Below, one piece after another: positions 17,256 to 26,334 of a stretch of DNA of 64,000 nt (position 1 is its first letter; each line of letters starts with the position of its first letter). Origin of the DNA: [Enterobacter] lignolyticus SCF1 (GTDB taxonomy: Bacteria > Pseudomonadota > Gammaproteobacteria > Enterobacterales > Enterobacteriaceae); the NCBI RefSeq assembly GCF_000164865.1, contig NC_014618.1, forward strand, positions 744,001-808,000. Direction: 5' to 3'. The notes below the pieces were generated by a model. That model made no database searches. It was not told where the DNA came from and saw only the letters and a list, made by a program, of their open reading frames with translations. Both the position numbers and the translations under genes were made by a program.

Positions 17256-17837
17256 TTAAGCAAAAATCGCGGCAAGATGCTTGCGATATTCTTCAGCATA
17301 GTGCGCAACGTTCGGCATTTTTATGACGTCGTTAGCGATAAAGGTGGCCAGCGGCTCCATTCCCAGGAACTGGTTGGCTTTATGGAACGGCAGGTAAACG
17401 CCGTCAACGCCCACGCCGTGGAAGAACTGGTCTTTTTCGGTAAAGGCTTCCATCGGCGCGTTCCAGGTCAGCGACAGCATATATTTTTTACCCTGAATCA
17501 GGCCGCCGGAGCCGTATTTTTTGCTGGCGTCGGAGCGGGTGCGGCCATCGCTGGCGTACAGCGAGCCGTGACCGGCGGTAAAGACGTCATCGACGTATTT
17601 TTTCACGCTCCACGGCGCGCCCATCCACCAGCCCGGCATCTGCCAGATAACCGTTTCGGCCCACAGGAAGTTTTGCACCTGCTGTTCGACATCGTAATCG
17701 CTGTCGGCGCGAACGACGCGAACATCATGCCCGACGTCGCGCAGAAAGCTGTGTGCGACCTCAGTCATGGTGTCATTAAGCTGGCCATTGGAGTGACCGA
17801 ATTTTTTACCACCGTTGATGATCAGAATGTTGCTCAT
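17256..17837 (-). CDS. mdaB: NADPH:quinone oxidoreductase MdaB
   Basis: Flavodoxin-like FAD enzyme that performs two-electron reduction of quinones and thereby limits redox cycling. The 193 residues have the family landmarks NILIINGGKKFGHSNGQLN, WQMPGWWMGAPW, the TAGHG loop and KKYMLSLTWNAPMEAF. The RBS region is AAGGACTCATC. It is cotranscribed with ygiN downstream. Confidence 0.96.
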   Translation of the reverse strand: MSNILIINGGKKFGHSNGQLNDTMTEVAHSFLRDVGHDVRVVRADSDYDVEQQVQNFLWAETVIWQMPGWWMGAPWSVKKYVDDVFTAGHGSLYASDGRTRSDASKKYGSGGLIQGKKYMLSLTWNAPMEAFTEKDQFFHGVGVDGVYLPFHKANQFLGMEPLATFIANDVIKMPNVAHYAEEYRKHLAAIFA

Positions 17838-17943
17838 GATGAGTCCTTAGCAAAAATGACGTTTGCGCCATTTTAACGCCGACGCCGCAGCGGAGAAATT
17901 AGCAAAATGTGCAAAGTCTTTTGCTGTATGAGCAATAATTCCA

Positions 17944-19296
17944 TTACCAGCTGAGGGTGGCGATAAAGCCGCCGTCCGGGGCGTTGCCGAACGTCACCGT
18001 CATCTGGTGCAGGGTGGCGATGCGCTGGACGATAGACAGCCCCAGGCCGCTGCCAGGCGCGTCCTGGCCGGGCGGGCGGTAGAAGCGTTCGCCGATGCGG
18101 GCGAGCGCCTCGGCGCTAATGCCAGGCCCGTTGTCGCGCACCGTAAAGCGGCGGGCGTCGAGGGTTACGTCGACCTGGCGGCCCGGCGGGCTGTAGCGGA
18201 TGGCGTTATCGAGCAGATTGCGCACCAGCAGGCTTAGCAGCAGCGGCTGGCCCAGGCGCATAGCGTCGGGGGCGTTGAGGTGCAGGCGCACGTCAATCCC
18301 CGCCTGCTGCGCCGGATGGTAGATATCCATCACCGCCGACTGCAGCAGGTCCGCCAGCGGAATCTGTTCGATATCATCGAGCTGAGAGAGGGAGTCGAGG
18401 CGCGACAGGGTCAGCAGCTGTTCCACCAGGCGCGTCGCGCGGTCGATCCCGGCATGCAGCTGGGAGAGGGCCTTCTCGCGGCTTTCGGGGTCATCTATCG
18501 ACAGCTGCGCCACTTCGGTTTGCACCTTCAGCGCGGTCAGCGGGCTTCTCAGCTCATGGGCCGCATCGGAGGTAAAGCGCCGCTCGCGCACCATCACTTC
18601 ATGCGAGCGGGCGAACAGCTGGTTCAGCGCATCGACCAGCGGACGTACCTCGCCGGGCACGCCGTCGGTGCTGAGCGGGTCTGCGGCCTCCGGCGAGCGG
18701 GTGCGCAGGGTGCGGGTCAGCTTTTTCAGCGGCGCCAGCTCCCGGCTTAACAGCACAATCAGCAGGATAAACATCAGCGGTAGCGCCACCAGCCACGGCG
18801 TTAGCTGGGAAGTGACGATATCGAACGCCATTCCCTGACGGTAATCCCACTCCTGGCCGACGACGATGCGGTATTTCCCATCGGTGGTGGTGAGCCATAA
18901 AAAGCGCCAGGGGTCATCGTCGCCGTCCAGCGAAGCGTCTTCATAGCCGTCACGGTGATAGTTGTAAGGGATATCCTGCCCGTTTTCGCCGTCATGCAGC
19001 ACTTTGCGGCCATCGCTGGTGAAGATGGCAAAGGCGAGCGCGTCATCGTCGAGATGCCCGTGTTTGAACTTCTGCTGGGTGCGTACCGGCAGGGCGGTGG
19101 GCGCGTGCAGGTCGTTAAAGTCTATCGCGCTCAGCCGTTTGGCGAACAGCATCTGCTGGGTGTCGAACAGCTTGTCGAGCTTATGGGTGGTCTGCTGCCA
19201 GGCGATAAAACTGGCGCAGATCCAGGCGACCAGCGTCAGCAGCAAAAACAGCAGCGTCAGGCGCAGGCGCAGGCTAAGGTGGCGAAAGAGGCTCAT
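17944..19296 (-). CDS. qseC: Sensor histidine kinase QseC
   Basis: Membrane sensor that, in E. coli, responds to autoinducer-3, adrenaline and noradrenaline and phosphorylates QseB. The 450 residues have one transmembrane helix near 12-32, a periplasmic sensor domain, a second helix near 165-184, a linker, the H-box FTSDAAHELRSPLTALK with His247, the N-box NLLDNAIRYSPPG, the G1 box VRDNGPGIS and the G2 box GSGLGLSIV. Its start overlaps the qseB stop by four bases, so the two are translationally coupled. Confidence 0.95.
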   Translation of the reverse strand: MSLFRHLSLRLRLTLLFLLLTLVAWICASFIAWQQTTHKLDKLFDTQQMLFAKRLSAIDFNDLHAPTALPVRTQQKFKHGHLDDDALAFAIFTSDGRKVLHDGENGQDIPYNYHRDGYEDASLDGDDDPWRFLWLTTTDGKYRIVVGQEWDYRQGMAFDIVTSQLTPWLVALPLMFILLIVLLSRELAPLKKLTRTLRTRSPEAADPLSTDGVPGEVRPLVDALNQLFARSHEVMVRERRFTSDAAHELRSPLTALKVQTEVAQLSIDDPESREKALSQLHAGIDRATRLVEQLLTLSRLDSLSQLDDIEQIPLADLLQSAVMDIYHPAQQAGIDVRLHLNAPDAMRLGQPLLLSLLVRNLLDNAIRYSPPGRQVDVTLDARRFTVRDNGPGISAEALARIGERFYRPPGQDAPGSGLGLSIVQRIATLHQMTVTFGNAPDGGFIATLSW

Positions 19297-19952
19297 GCTT
19301 CACCCAGCGTGTAGCCGATGCCGTGTACGGTGCGAATAAAGTCGCTGCCGAGCTTGCGACGCAGATGGTGCACGTGAACCTCCACGGCGTTGCTGGAGAC
19401 GTCGTCGTCCCAGCTATAGAGCTTTTCCTCAATCAGCTTGCGCGGCAGCACCCGCCCGGCGTTGCGCATAAGCAGCTCCAGCAGAGCGAACTCTTTGGGT
19501 TTGAGCGGCAGCGGCGCGCCGTCGAAGGTGGCGGTCAGGCTATCGGGGTTCAGCGTCACCTTGCCGTGCTGCAGGGCGTTGGTGGCCTGGCCGTGCGCCC
19601 GGCGGATAAGCGCTTCGAGGCGCGCGGCGACTTCAATCAGGGCGAAGGGTTTGCACAGGTAATCGTCGGCGCCGAGCCGCAGCCCTTCTACCCGCTGGGC
19701 GAGCGCGTCGCGGGCGGTCAGGATCAGCACCGGCTCCTGACGGCCCTGGGCGCGCCAGGCGCGCAGGATATCCAGCCCGTCGATACCCGGCAGCGTGAGG
19801 TCGAGGATAACGGCGTCATAAGGGGCGGCGAGCAGCGCGGCTTTTCCCTCCTCGCCGCGGGTGAACCAGTCGAGGGTAAAGCCCATTTTTACCAGCCCGG
19901 CACGCAGGCCGTCGCCGATCAGTTTGTCATCTTCTACCAGTAAAATTCGCAT
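19293..19952 (-). CDS. qseB: Response regulator QseB (OmpR family)
   Basis: DNA-binding partner of QseC. The 219 residues begin with a receiver domain (acidic pair EDD at 7-9, phosphoacceptor Asp51 in VILDLTLPG, Lys in CKPF), then a winged helix with KEFALLELLMRNAGRV and HVHHLRRKLG. It is transcribed away from ygiW; the 151-base gap probably holds QseB sites that control both directions, as in E. coli. Confidence 0.96.
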   Translation of the reverse strand: MRILLVEDDKLIGDGLRAGLVKMGFTLDWFTRGEEGKAALLAAPYDAVILDLTLPGIDGLDILRAWRAQGRQEPVLILTARDALAQRVEGLRLGADDYLCKPFALIEVAARLEALIRRAHGQATNALQHGKVTLNPDSLTATFDGAPLPLKPKEFALLELLMRNAGRVLPRKLIEEKLYSWDDDVSSNAVEVHVHHLRRKLGSDFIRTVHGIGYTLGEA

Positions 19953-20103
19953 CCTTAGCCCTTAAATACGGCCCGATTTACGGCCAGTAAAGCGTTGTGG
20001 ACGGCCGCTGTACAGCAAAAGTTTATCTTTTTTACCCTTAAGAAGTTGTTAAGTTTTATCCTGTGTAATGGCTTCGAATTACGATAAAAGGGAGAACATT
20101 TTT

Positions 20104-20517
20104 ATGAAAAAATACGCAGCCATTGCCGCCATCATTGCTATCGTTTCCGCACCGGCGTTTGCCGCCAATACCCAGGGCGGTTTTACCGGCCCGTCGGCCA
20201 CCGCTTCCGCCAGCCAGACGCCGGCGCAGAGCGGCGGCTTTGTCGATGCCAACGCCAATCTGACCACCGCGGCGAAGGTCAAAGAGATGAAGGACGACAG
20301 CTGGGTTAAGCTGCGCGGCAACATCGTTGAGCGCCTTTCTGACGACCGCTACCTGTTCCGCGACGCCAGCGGCACGGTGAACGTGGATATCGACCACAAG
20401 CGCTGGAACGGGTTGACCGTTTCCCCGCAGGATAAGGTTGAGCTGCAGGGTAAAGTCGACAAAGAGTGGAGCGACGTTGAGGTCGATGTGAAGCAAATCA
20501 GCAAAATCGGCCAGTAA
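20104..20517 (+). CDS. ygiW: Periplasmic OB-fold stress protein YgiW
   Basis: Exported bacterial OB-fold (BOF) protein linked to hydrogen peroxide, cadmium and acid tolerance in E. coli, and regulated with qseBC in Salmonella (VisP). The chosen start MKKYAAIAAI gives 137 residues with a signal peptide ending APAFA at residue 20. It has a Gln/Ser/Gly-rich linker and then the OB domain (VKEMKDDSWVKLRGNIVE, FRDASGTVNVDID). A start 36 bases earlier would displace the signal peptide. GGGAGAAC lies upstream. Confidence 0.95.
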   Translation: MKKYAAIAAIIAIVSAPAFAANTQGGFTGPSATASASQTPAQSGGFVDANANLTTAAKVKEMKDDSWVKLRGNIVERLSDDRYLFRDASGTVNVDIDHKRWNGLTVSPQDKVELQGKVDKEWSDVEVDVKQISKIGQ

Positions 20518-20617
20518 TCCTCGCGGTCATCGCCTTCTGGCGGCATGGTCATTGTGCGCAAGATCGGTCAGGAACAGGATCTGGCGCCGTGGCAAAGTAT
20601 GTCGCCAGGAGGATGCG

Positions 20618-21484
20618 ATGAACGATGCATTAACAACCGCGTACCGCGAGCGGTTCGCCATGGTGTGCGACTATATCGCCCGCCATCTCGATGAGCCGCT
20701 GACGCTGGATAAGCTCAGCGCGCTGGCCCACTGCTCGCCCTACCATTTTCACCGGCAGTTTGCGGCGTTTAGCGGCCTGCCGCTGTATCGCTATATCCAG
20801 TGGCTGCGCCTGCGTCATGCCTCATGGCGGCTGGCGTTCAACCCGCAGGATAAGGTTATCGACATTGCGCTGGATGCCGGGTTTCAGAACCCGGAATCGT
20901 TCAGCCGCGCCTTCAAAACCGCGTTCGGTAAAAGCCCGCGTCAGTTTCGCGTAGCGCCTGACTGGCTGGACTGGCACCAGCGCGTTCCCATGATGGCCTC
21001 ACAGGAGCAACAAAGTATGGATGTGCAGATTGTCGATTTTCCGCCGACGCGCGTGGCGATGCTACAGCACCGCGGCAGCCCGGCGCTGGTGAACGCCAGC
21101 GCGGCGAAATTCATCGAATGGCGCAAGCAGAGCGGCCTGTCGCCGGTTAAACAGAGCAAAACCTTTGGTATTGCCTGGGATGACCCGCAAAGCACTGCGC
21201 CGGAGGCGTTTCGCTTCGATATCTGCGGCAGCGTCAGTGACGCCGTGCCGGATAACGCCTTTGGCGTGATCAACGGTGAGATAGCCGGCGGGCGCTATGC
21301 CGTCGCGCGTCACCTCGGCTCGCTGGATAACCTGTCGCAGAGCGTGTGGGCGATGTTTCGCGAATGGCTTCCCGCCAGCGGCGAAAGCCTGCGCGACGCG
21401 CCAGTGTTTTTCCACTACCTCAACTTCGTGAACGATGTGCCTGAACACGCGCTGCAAACCGATATTTACCTGCCTCTGAAGTAA
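20618..21484 (+). CDS. AraC-type regulator fused to a GyrI-like domain
   Basis: 288-residue transcription factor of the Rob/SoxS-like class with an effector domain. Two helix-turn-helix units are at about 20-45 (LDKLSALAHCSPYHFHRQF) and 68-92 (VIDIALDAGFQNPESFSRAF). A GyrI-like small-molecule-binding domain follows from about residue 125 (MDVQIVDFPPTRVAML to the end). The start has a perfect AGGAGG five bases upstream. It occupies the place of E. coli ygiV, which to my knowledge contains only the GyrI-like part; this looks like the full-length form. The ligand is unknown. Target guesses are ygiW, which it follows on the same strand, or drug-response genes. Confidence 0.88.
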   Translation: MNDALTTAYRERFAMVCDYIARHLDEPLTLDKLSALAHCSPYHFHRQFAAFSGLPLYRYIQWLRLRHASWRLAFNPQDKVIDIALDAGFQNPESFSRAFKTAFGKSPRQFRVAPDWLDWHQRVPMMASQEQQSMDVQIVDFPPTRVAMLQHRGSPALVNASAAKFIEWRKQSGLSPVKQSKTFGIAWDDPQSTAPEAFRFDICGSVSDAVPDNAFGVINGEIAGGRYAVARHLGSLDNLSQSVWAMFREWLPASGESLRDAPVFFHYLNFVNDVPEHALQTDIYLPLK

Positions 21485-21493
21485 ATCCCCGCG

Positions 21494-21511
21494 CCGCCGG
21501 ACATCCGGCGG
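21494..21511. other. Short GC hairpin between the AraC gene and parC
   Basis: An 8-bp CCGCCGGA/TCCGGCGG dyad with a tiny loop lies about 10 bases after the regulator stop. There is no T-run. It is probably an mRNA end-protecting hairpin or a weak terminator. Confidence 0.4.
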
Positions 21512-21603
21512 TCGCCCTGTGACTCCGCACGTCAGATAGGGTATTATCGCCCGAAGTTTGCTGTCTGCACCCCAACGGCGCACAGATTGAGGAATCAGAA
21601 TTA

Positions 21604-23862
21604 ATGAGCGATATGGCAGAGCGCCTTGCGCTACATGAGTTTACGGAAAAAGCGTACCTTGACTACTCCATGTACGTCATCATGGACCGCGCGTTACCGT
21701 TTATCGGCGACGGCCTGAAGCCGGTACAGCGCCGCATCGTGTATGCGATGTCCGAGCTGGGGCTGAGCGCCAGCGCAAAATTCAAAAAATCCGCCCGTAC
21801 CGTCGGCGATGTGCTGGGTAAATATCACCCGCACGGCGACAGCGCCTGCTATGAAGCGATGGTGCTGATGGCGCAGCCGTTCTCGTACCGCTATCCGCTG
21901 GTCGATGGCCAGGGGAACTGGGGGGCGCCGGACGATCCGAAATCTTTCGCCGCGATGCGTTACACCGAATCTCGTCTGTCGAAGTATGCCGATGTGCTGC
22001 TGGGCGAGCTGGGCCAGGGAACCGTTGACTGGGTGCCGAACTTTGACGGCACGATGCAGGAGCCGAGGATGCTGCCTGCGCGCCTGCCGAATATTCTGCT
22101 GAACGGCACCACCGGCATTGCGGTCGGGATGGCGACCGATATCCCGCCGCACAACGTGCGCGAAGTGGCGCAAGCGGCGATCGCCCTGATCGACAAACCG
22201 GCCACGACGCTGGATGAGGTGCTGGATATCGTTCAGGGGCCGGACTACCCGACCGAAGCGGAAATCATTACCTCGCGCGCCGAAATTCGCAAAATCTACC
22301 AGAGCGGCCGCGGCTCGGTGCGCATGCGCGCCGTGTGGACCAAAGAAGATGGCGCGGTGGTGATTAACGCGCTGCCGCACCAGGTGTCCGGCGCCCGCGT
22401 GCTGGAACAAATCGCCGCGCAGATGCGCAATAAAAAGCTGCCGATGGTCGATGACCTGCGCGACGAGTCCGATCACGAGAACCCGACCCGCCTGGTTATC
22501 GTGCCGCGCTCCAACCGCGTGGACATGGAGCAGGTGATGAACCACCTGTTCGCCACTACCGATCTGGAAAAAAGCTACCGCATCAACCTCAACATGATCG
22601 GTCTGGACGGTCGTCCGTCGGTGAAAAACCTGCTGGAGATCCTCACCGAGTGGCTGGCGTTCCGCCGCGACACGGTGCGCCGCCGTCTGAACTACCGTCT
22701 GGAGAAAGTGCTCAGGCGCCTGCATATCCTTGAAGGTTTGCTGGTGGCGTTTCTCAATATCGACGAGGTTATCCATATCATCCGCACCGAGGATGAGCCG
22801 AAGCCGGTGCTGATGTCGCGTTTTGCCATCAGCGAAACCCAGGCCGAAGCGATCCTTGAGCTGAAGCTGCGCCATCTCGCCAAACTGGAAGAGATGAAGA
22901 TCCGCGGCGAGCAGAACGATCTCGAAAAAGAGCGCGATCAGATTCAGGCCATCCTCGCCTCCGAGCGCAAGATGAACAACCTGCTGAAGAAAGAGCTGCA
23001 GGCCGACGCTGAGGCGTTTGGCGATGACCGCCGTTCGCCGCTGCACGAGCGCGAAGAGGCGAAGGCGATGAGCGAGCACGACATGCTGCCGTCAGAGCCG
23101 GTGACCATTGTGCTGTCGCAGATGAGCTGGGTGCGTAGCGCCAAAGGGCACGACATCGACGCCAAAGGGCTGAGCTACAAAGCGGGCGACAGCTGGAAAG
23201 CGTCGGTGAAAGGCAAGAGCAACCAGCCGGTGGTGTTTATTGACTCCACGGGCCGCAGCTACGCGATTGACCCGATCACGCTGCCGTCCGCCCGCGGGCA
23301 GGGCGAGCCGCTGACCGGCAAGCTGACGCTGCCGCCGGGGGCGACGGTCGACCATATGCTGATGGAGGGCGATGAGCAGAAGCTGCTGATGGCCTCCGAC
23401 GCCGGCTACGGTTTCGTCTGTACCTTCAGCGACCTGGTGGCGCGCAACCGCGCGGGCAAGGCGCTGATTACGCTGCCGGAGAATGCGCGCGTGATGCCGC
23501 CGCTGGTCATTGAGGACGAGTCCGACATGCTGCTGGCGATCACCAGCGCGGGTCGTATGCTGATGTTCCCGGTGAGCGACCTGCCGCAGCTGTCGAAAGG
23601 TAAGGGCAACAAGATAATCGGCATCCCGACCGCCGATGCGGCGAACGGCGCCGACGGGCTGGCGCATCTCTATATCCTGCCGCCGCAAAGCACGCTGACT
23701 ATCCACGTCGGCAAGCGCAAGATCAAGCTGCGCCCGGAAGAGCTGCAGAAGGTGACCGGCGAACGCGGTCGCCGCGGCACGCTGATGCGCGGCCTGCAGA
23801 AAATCGACCGTGTGGAGATTGATTCGCCGCGAAACTCAAGCGTTGGGGATAGCGAAGAGTAA
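21604..23862 (+). CDS. parC: DNA topoisomerase IV subunit A ParC
   Basis: Breakage-rejoining subunit of topoisomerase IV. The 752 residues match E. coli. The N-terminal winged helix includes the quinolone region HPHGDSACYEAMV with Ser80 and Glu84 unchanged. The catalytic Tyr120 is in AAMRYTESRLSKY. The coiled tower domain and the C-terminal beta-pinwheel (degenerate GRAGK boxes such as NRAGKALITLPE) are present. No resistance substitution is visible at the usual two positions. Confidence 0.98.
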   Translation: MSDMAERLALHEFTEKAYLDYSMYVIMDRALPFIGDGLKPVQRRIVYAMSELGLSASAKFKKSARTVGDVLGKYHPHGDSACYEAMVLMAQPFSYRYPLVDGQGNWGAPDDPKSFAAMRYTESRLSKYADVLLGELGQGTVDWVPNFDGTMQEPRMLPARLPNILLNGTTGIAVGMATDIPPHNVREVAQAAIALIDKPATTLDEVLDIVQGPDYPTEAEIITSRAEIRKIYQSGRGSVRMRAVWTKEDGAVVINALPHQVSGARVLEQIAAQMRNKKLPMVDDLRDESDHENPTRLVIVPRSNRVDMEQVMNHLFATTDLEKSYRINLNMIGLDGRPSVKNLLEILTEWLAFRRDTVRRRLNYRLEKVLRRLHILEGLLVAFLNIDEVIHIIRTEDEPKPVLMSRFAISETQAEAILELKLRHLAKLEEMKIRGEQNDLEKERDQIQAILASERKMNNLLKKELQADAEAFGDDRRSPLHEREEAKAMSEHDMLPSEPVTIVLSQMSWVRSAKGHDIDAKGLSYKAGDSWKASVKGKSNQPVVFIDSTGRSYAIDPITLPSARGQGEPLTGKLTLPPGATVDHMLMEGDEQKLLMASDAGYGFVCTFSDLVARNRAGKALITLPENARVMPPLVIEDESDMLLAITSAGRMLMFPVSDLPQLSKGKGNKIIGIPTADAANGADGLAHLYILPPQSTLTIHVGKRKIKLRPEELQKVTGERGRRGTLMRGLQKIDRVEIDSPRNSSVGDSEE

Positions 23863-23869
23863 TTTTATC

Positions 23870-23890
23870 GCCCCGCCGCTCCGGCGGGGC
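23870..23890. terminator. Hairpin after parC
   Basis: A perfect 9-bp stem GCCCCGCCG/CGGCGGGGC with a CTC loop lies eight bases past the parC stop. No proper T-run follows, so it may act with Rho or only stabilise the message. Confidence 0.5.
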
Positions 23891-24016
23891 AGTGAAAATT
23901 TGCGGCAAAATCGTTGTTAATTCGTGCGTTGCGATTAACATACCCTTTTCAGGGACCTGCAAGTCACACTCCTGTCCGGTATATAATTCTAAACGGTTAG
24001 GGTTTTTGAGGTAGTT

Positions 24017-24754
24017 ATGCTATTGATTTTTCGCGCAATTATAGTGGTCATTTACTGCATCCTGGTATGTGTTTTTGGCTGTATCTACTGTCTGTTTAGC
24101 CCACGGAATCCAAAGCACGTCGCGACGTTTGGCCATATGTTTGGTCGGCTGGCGCCGGTTTTCGGCCTGAAGGTTGAAAAGCGCATTCCGGCGCAGGCGG
24201 GCAGTTTTGGCAACGCTATTTATATCGCTAACCATCAGAACAACTACGATATGGTGACGGCGGCCAATATCGTTCTCCCGCCGACGGTGACCGTGGGAAA
24301 AAAGAGCCTGCTGTGGATCCCGTTTTTTGGTCAGCTATACTGGCTGACGGGCAACCTGCTGATTGATCGCAATAATCGTACCAAGGCGCACGGTACCATT
24401 GCGGAAGTGGTGAATGCGTTTAAAAAGCGCAAAATTTCTTTTTGGATGTTTCCGGAAGGTACTCGCAGCCGCGGTCGTGGTTTATTGCCATTTAAAACCG
24501 GCGCTTTTCATGCGGCGATTGCGGCAGGTGTGCCAATTATTCCTATATGCGTTTCCAATACATCGAATAAAATTAACCTCAATCGCCTGAACAACGGACT
24601 GGTGATCGTGGAAATGCTGCCGCCGGTGGACACCAGCCAGTGGGGGAGAGATCAGGTGCGCGAACTGGCGGCCCACTGCCGCGAGCTGATGGCTGCCCGT
24701 ATTGATGAACTGAATAAAGAAGTCGCCGCGCGCGAAGCGGCGGCAAAAAAATAG
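24017..24754 (+). CDS. plsC: 1-acyl-sn-glycerol-3-phosphate acyltransferase PlsC
   Basis: Membrane enzyme that adds the second acyl chain to lysophosphatidic acid in phospholipid synthesis. The 245 residues match E. coli. A hydrophobic anchor spans about 3-27. The acyltransferase motif HX4D is NHQNNYD (His73, Asp78), and the substrate motif FPEGTRSRG follows near the middle. GAGG lies upstream of ATG. It is followed by ftsP after 51 bases. Confidence 0.97.
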   Translation: MLLIFRAIIVVIYCILVCVFGCIYCLFSPRNPKHVATFGHMFGRLAPVFGLKVEKRIPAQAGSFGNAIYIANHQNNYDMVTAANIVLPPTVTVGKKSLLWIPFFGQLYWLTGNLLIDRNNRTKAHGTIAEVVNAFKKRKISFWMFPEGTRSRGRGLLPFKTGAFHAAIAAGVPIIPICVSNTSNKINLNRLNNGLVIVEMLPPVDTSQWGRDQVRELAAHCRELMAARIDELNKEVAAREAAAKK

Positions 24755-24805
24755 CTATTGTGGGGAAAGGTTTCCCTGTGCATCGTTGTTAGTCATGGAG
24801 TTTAT

Positions 24806-26218
24806 ATGTCACTCAGTCGGCGTCAGTTTATTCAGGCATCAGGGATTGCGCTGTGTGCAGGTGCGGTGCCGCTGAGGGCGAATGCGGCGGGGCAGCAGCA
24901 GCCCCTGCCGATCCCGCCGCTACTGGAATCCCGTCGCGGACAGCCCCTGTTTCTCACCCTGCAGCGCGCCCACTGGTCGTTTACGTCCGGTACCCGTGCG
25001 CCAGTGTGGGGCGTTAACGGCCGCTATCTGGGGCCGACCATCCGCGTATGGAGCGGCGACGACGTCAAGATGATTTACAGCAACCGCCTGACGGAAAACG
25101 TGTCGATGACCGTCCGCGGCCTGCAGGTGCCGGGGCCGCTGATTGGCGGCGCGGCGCGTATGATGTCGCCAAACGCCGACTGGGCGCCGGTGCTGCCGAT
25201 CCGCCAAAGCGCGGCGACCCTCTGGTATCAGGCGAACACGCCCAACCATATGGCGCAGCAGGTCTATAACGGCCTGGCGGGCATGTGGCTGGTGGAGGAC
25301 GACGTCAGCAAATCGCTGCCGATACCGAACCACTACGGCGTCGACGATTTCCCGGTCATCATCCAGGACAAGCGGCTGGACAACTTCGGCACGCCGGAGT
25401 ACAGCGAGCCGGGCAGCGGCGGCTTCGTCGGCGATACCCTGCTGGTCAACGGCGTGCAGGGGCCCTACGTTGAGGTGTCCCGCGGCTGGGTGCGCCTGCG
25501 CCTGCTCAATGCCTCCAACTCGCGTCGTTACCAGCTGCAGATAAGCGATGGCCGCGCGCTGCACGTTATCTCCGGCGATCAGGGCTTTCTGCCCGCGCCG
25601 GTATCGGTGAAACAGCTGTCGCTGGCGCCGGGCGAGCGTCGTGAAATTCTGGTGGATATGACCAACGGCGATGAGGTGTCGATTACCTGTGGCGAAGCGG
25701 CCAGCATCGTTGACCGGATCCGCGGGTTCTTTGAGCCATCCAGTATTCTGATCTCCACGCTGGTGCTGACGCTGCGTCCGACCGGCCTGCTGCCGCTGGT
25801 GACGGACAGCCTGCCGATGCGCCTGTTGCCGACGGAAATTATGACCGGCACGCCGATCCGCAGCCGTGATTTCACCCTCGGCGACGATCCGGGCATCAAC
25901 GGCCAGCTGTGGGACCCGCAGCGTATTGACGTCACCGCCCAGCAGGGGAGCTGGGAACGCTGGACGGTGCGCGCCGACCGGCCGCAGTCGTTCCATATTG
26001 AGGGAGTAATGTTCCAGGTGCGCAACGTCAACGGCGCGATGCCGTTCCCGGAAGACCGGGGCTGGAAAGATACCGTCTGGGTCGACGGACAGGTTGAGCT
26101 GCTGGTCTACTACGGCCAGCCTTCCTGGCCGCACTTCCCGTTCCAGTTCATGAGCCAGACGCTTGAGCTGGCCGACCGCGGATCGATTGGCCAGATGCTG
26201 GTAAACCCGGCGTCGTAA
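24806..26218 (+). CDS. ftsP: Cell division protein FtsP (SufI), Tat-exported cupredoxin fold
   Basis: Periplasmic divisome-stabilising protein and classic Tat substrate. The 470 residues from the chosen start begin with a twin-arginine signal, SRRQFIQ at 4-10, cut near ANA. The three cupredoxin domains resemble multicopper oxidases, but the copper-binding His clusters are absent, as in E. coli FtsP. A start 48 bases upstream would add residues ahead of the Tat signal and lacks a good ribosome site, while GGAG precedes the chosen ATG. Confidence 0.95.
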   Translation: MSLSRRQFIQASGIALCAGAVPLRANAAGQQQPLPIPPLLESRRGQPLFLTLQRAHWSFTSGTRAPVWGVNGRYLGPTIRVWSGDDVKMIYSNRLTENVSMTVRGLQVPGPLIGGAARMMSPNADWAPVLPIRQSAATLWYQANTPNHMAQQVYNGLAGMWLVEDDVSKSLPIPNHYGVDDFPVIIQDKRLDNFGTPEYSEPGSGGFVGDTLLVNGVQGPYVEVSRGWVRLRLLNASNSRRYQLQISDGRALHVISGDQGFLPAPVSVKQLSLAPGERREILVDMTNGDEVSITCGEAASIVDRIRGFFEPSSILISTLVLTLRPTGLLPLVTDSLPMRLLPTEIMTGTPIRSRDFTLGDDPGINGQLWDPQRIDVTAQQGSWERWTVRADRPQSFHIEGVMFQVRNVNGAMPFPEDRGWKDTVWVDGQVELLVYYGQPSWPHFPFQFMSQTLELADRGSIGQMLVNPAS

Positions 26219-26224
26219 ACATTT

Positions 26225-26249
26225 CCCCTCACTCCGTCGGCGTGAGGGG
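26225..26249 (+). terminator. Hairpin after ftsP
   Basis: An 8-bp CCCCTCAC/GTGAGGGG stem with a 9-base loop lies six bases beyond the stop. It resembles the dispersed GC hairpins of this genome. No T-run follows. Confidence 0.45.
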
Positions 26250-26334
26250 GCATCCCCAGAACATATCCCTTCATTTCCCGCCTTGATCCAGCGTATAATC
26301 CACGCCCTTTGATTATTTTTTCTTCGGAAGCATT

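Noticed and set aside
21694..23079. Long open frame (461 codons) antisense to parC
   Set aside because: High-GC coding DNA often leaves an antisense frame open. The translation is rich in Arg, His and Gln with no family features, while the sense strand is an unmistakable parC.
24920..26134. 404-codon open frame antisense to ftsP
   Set aside because: Same effect; composition is typical of a shadow frame and there is no ribosome site.
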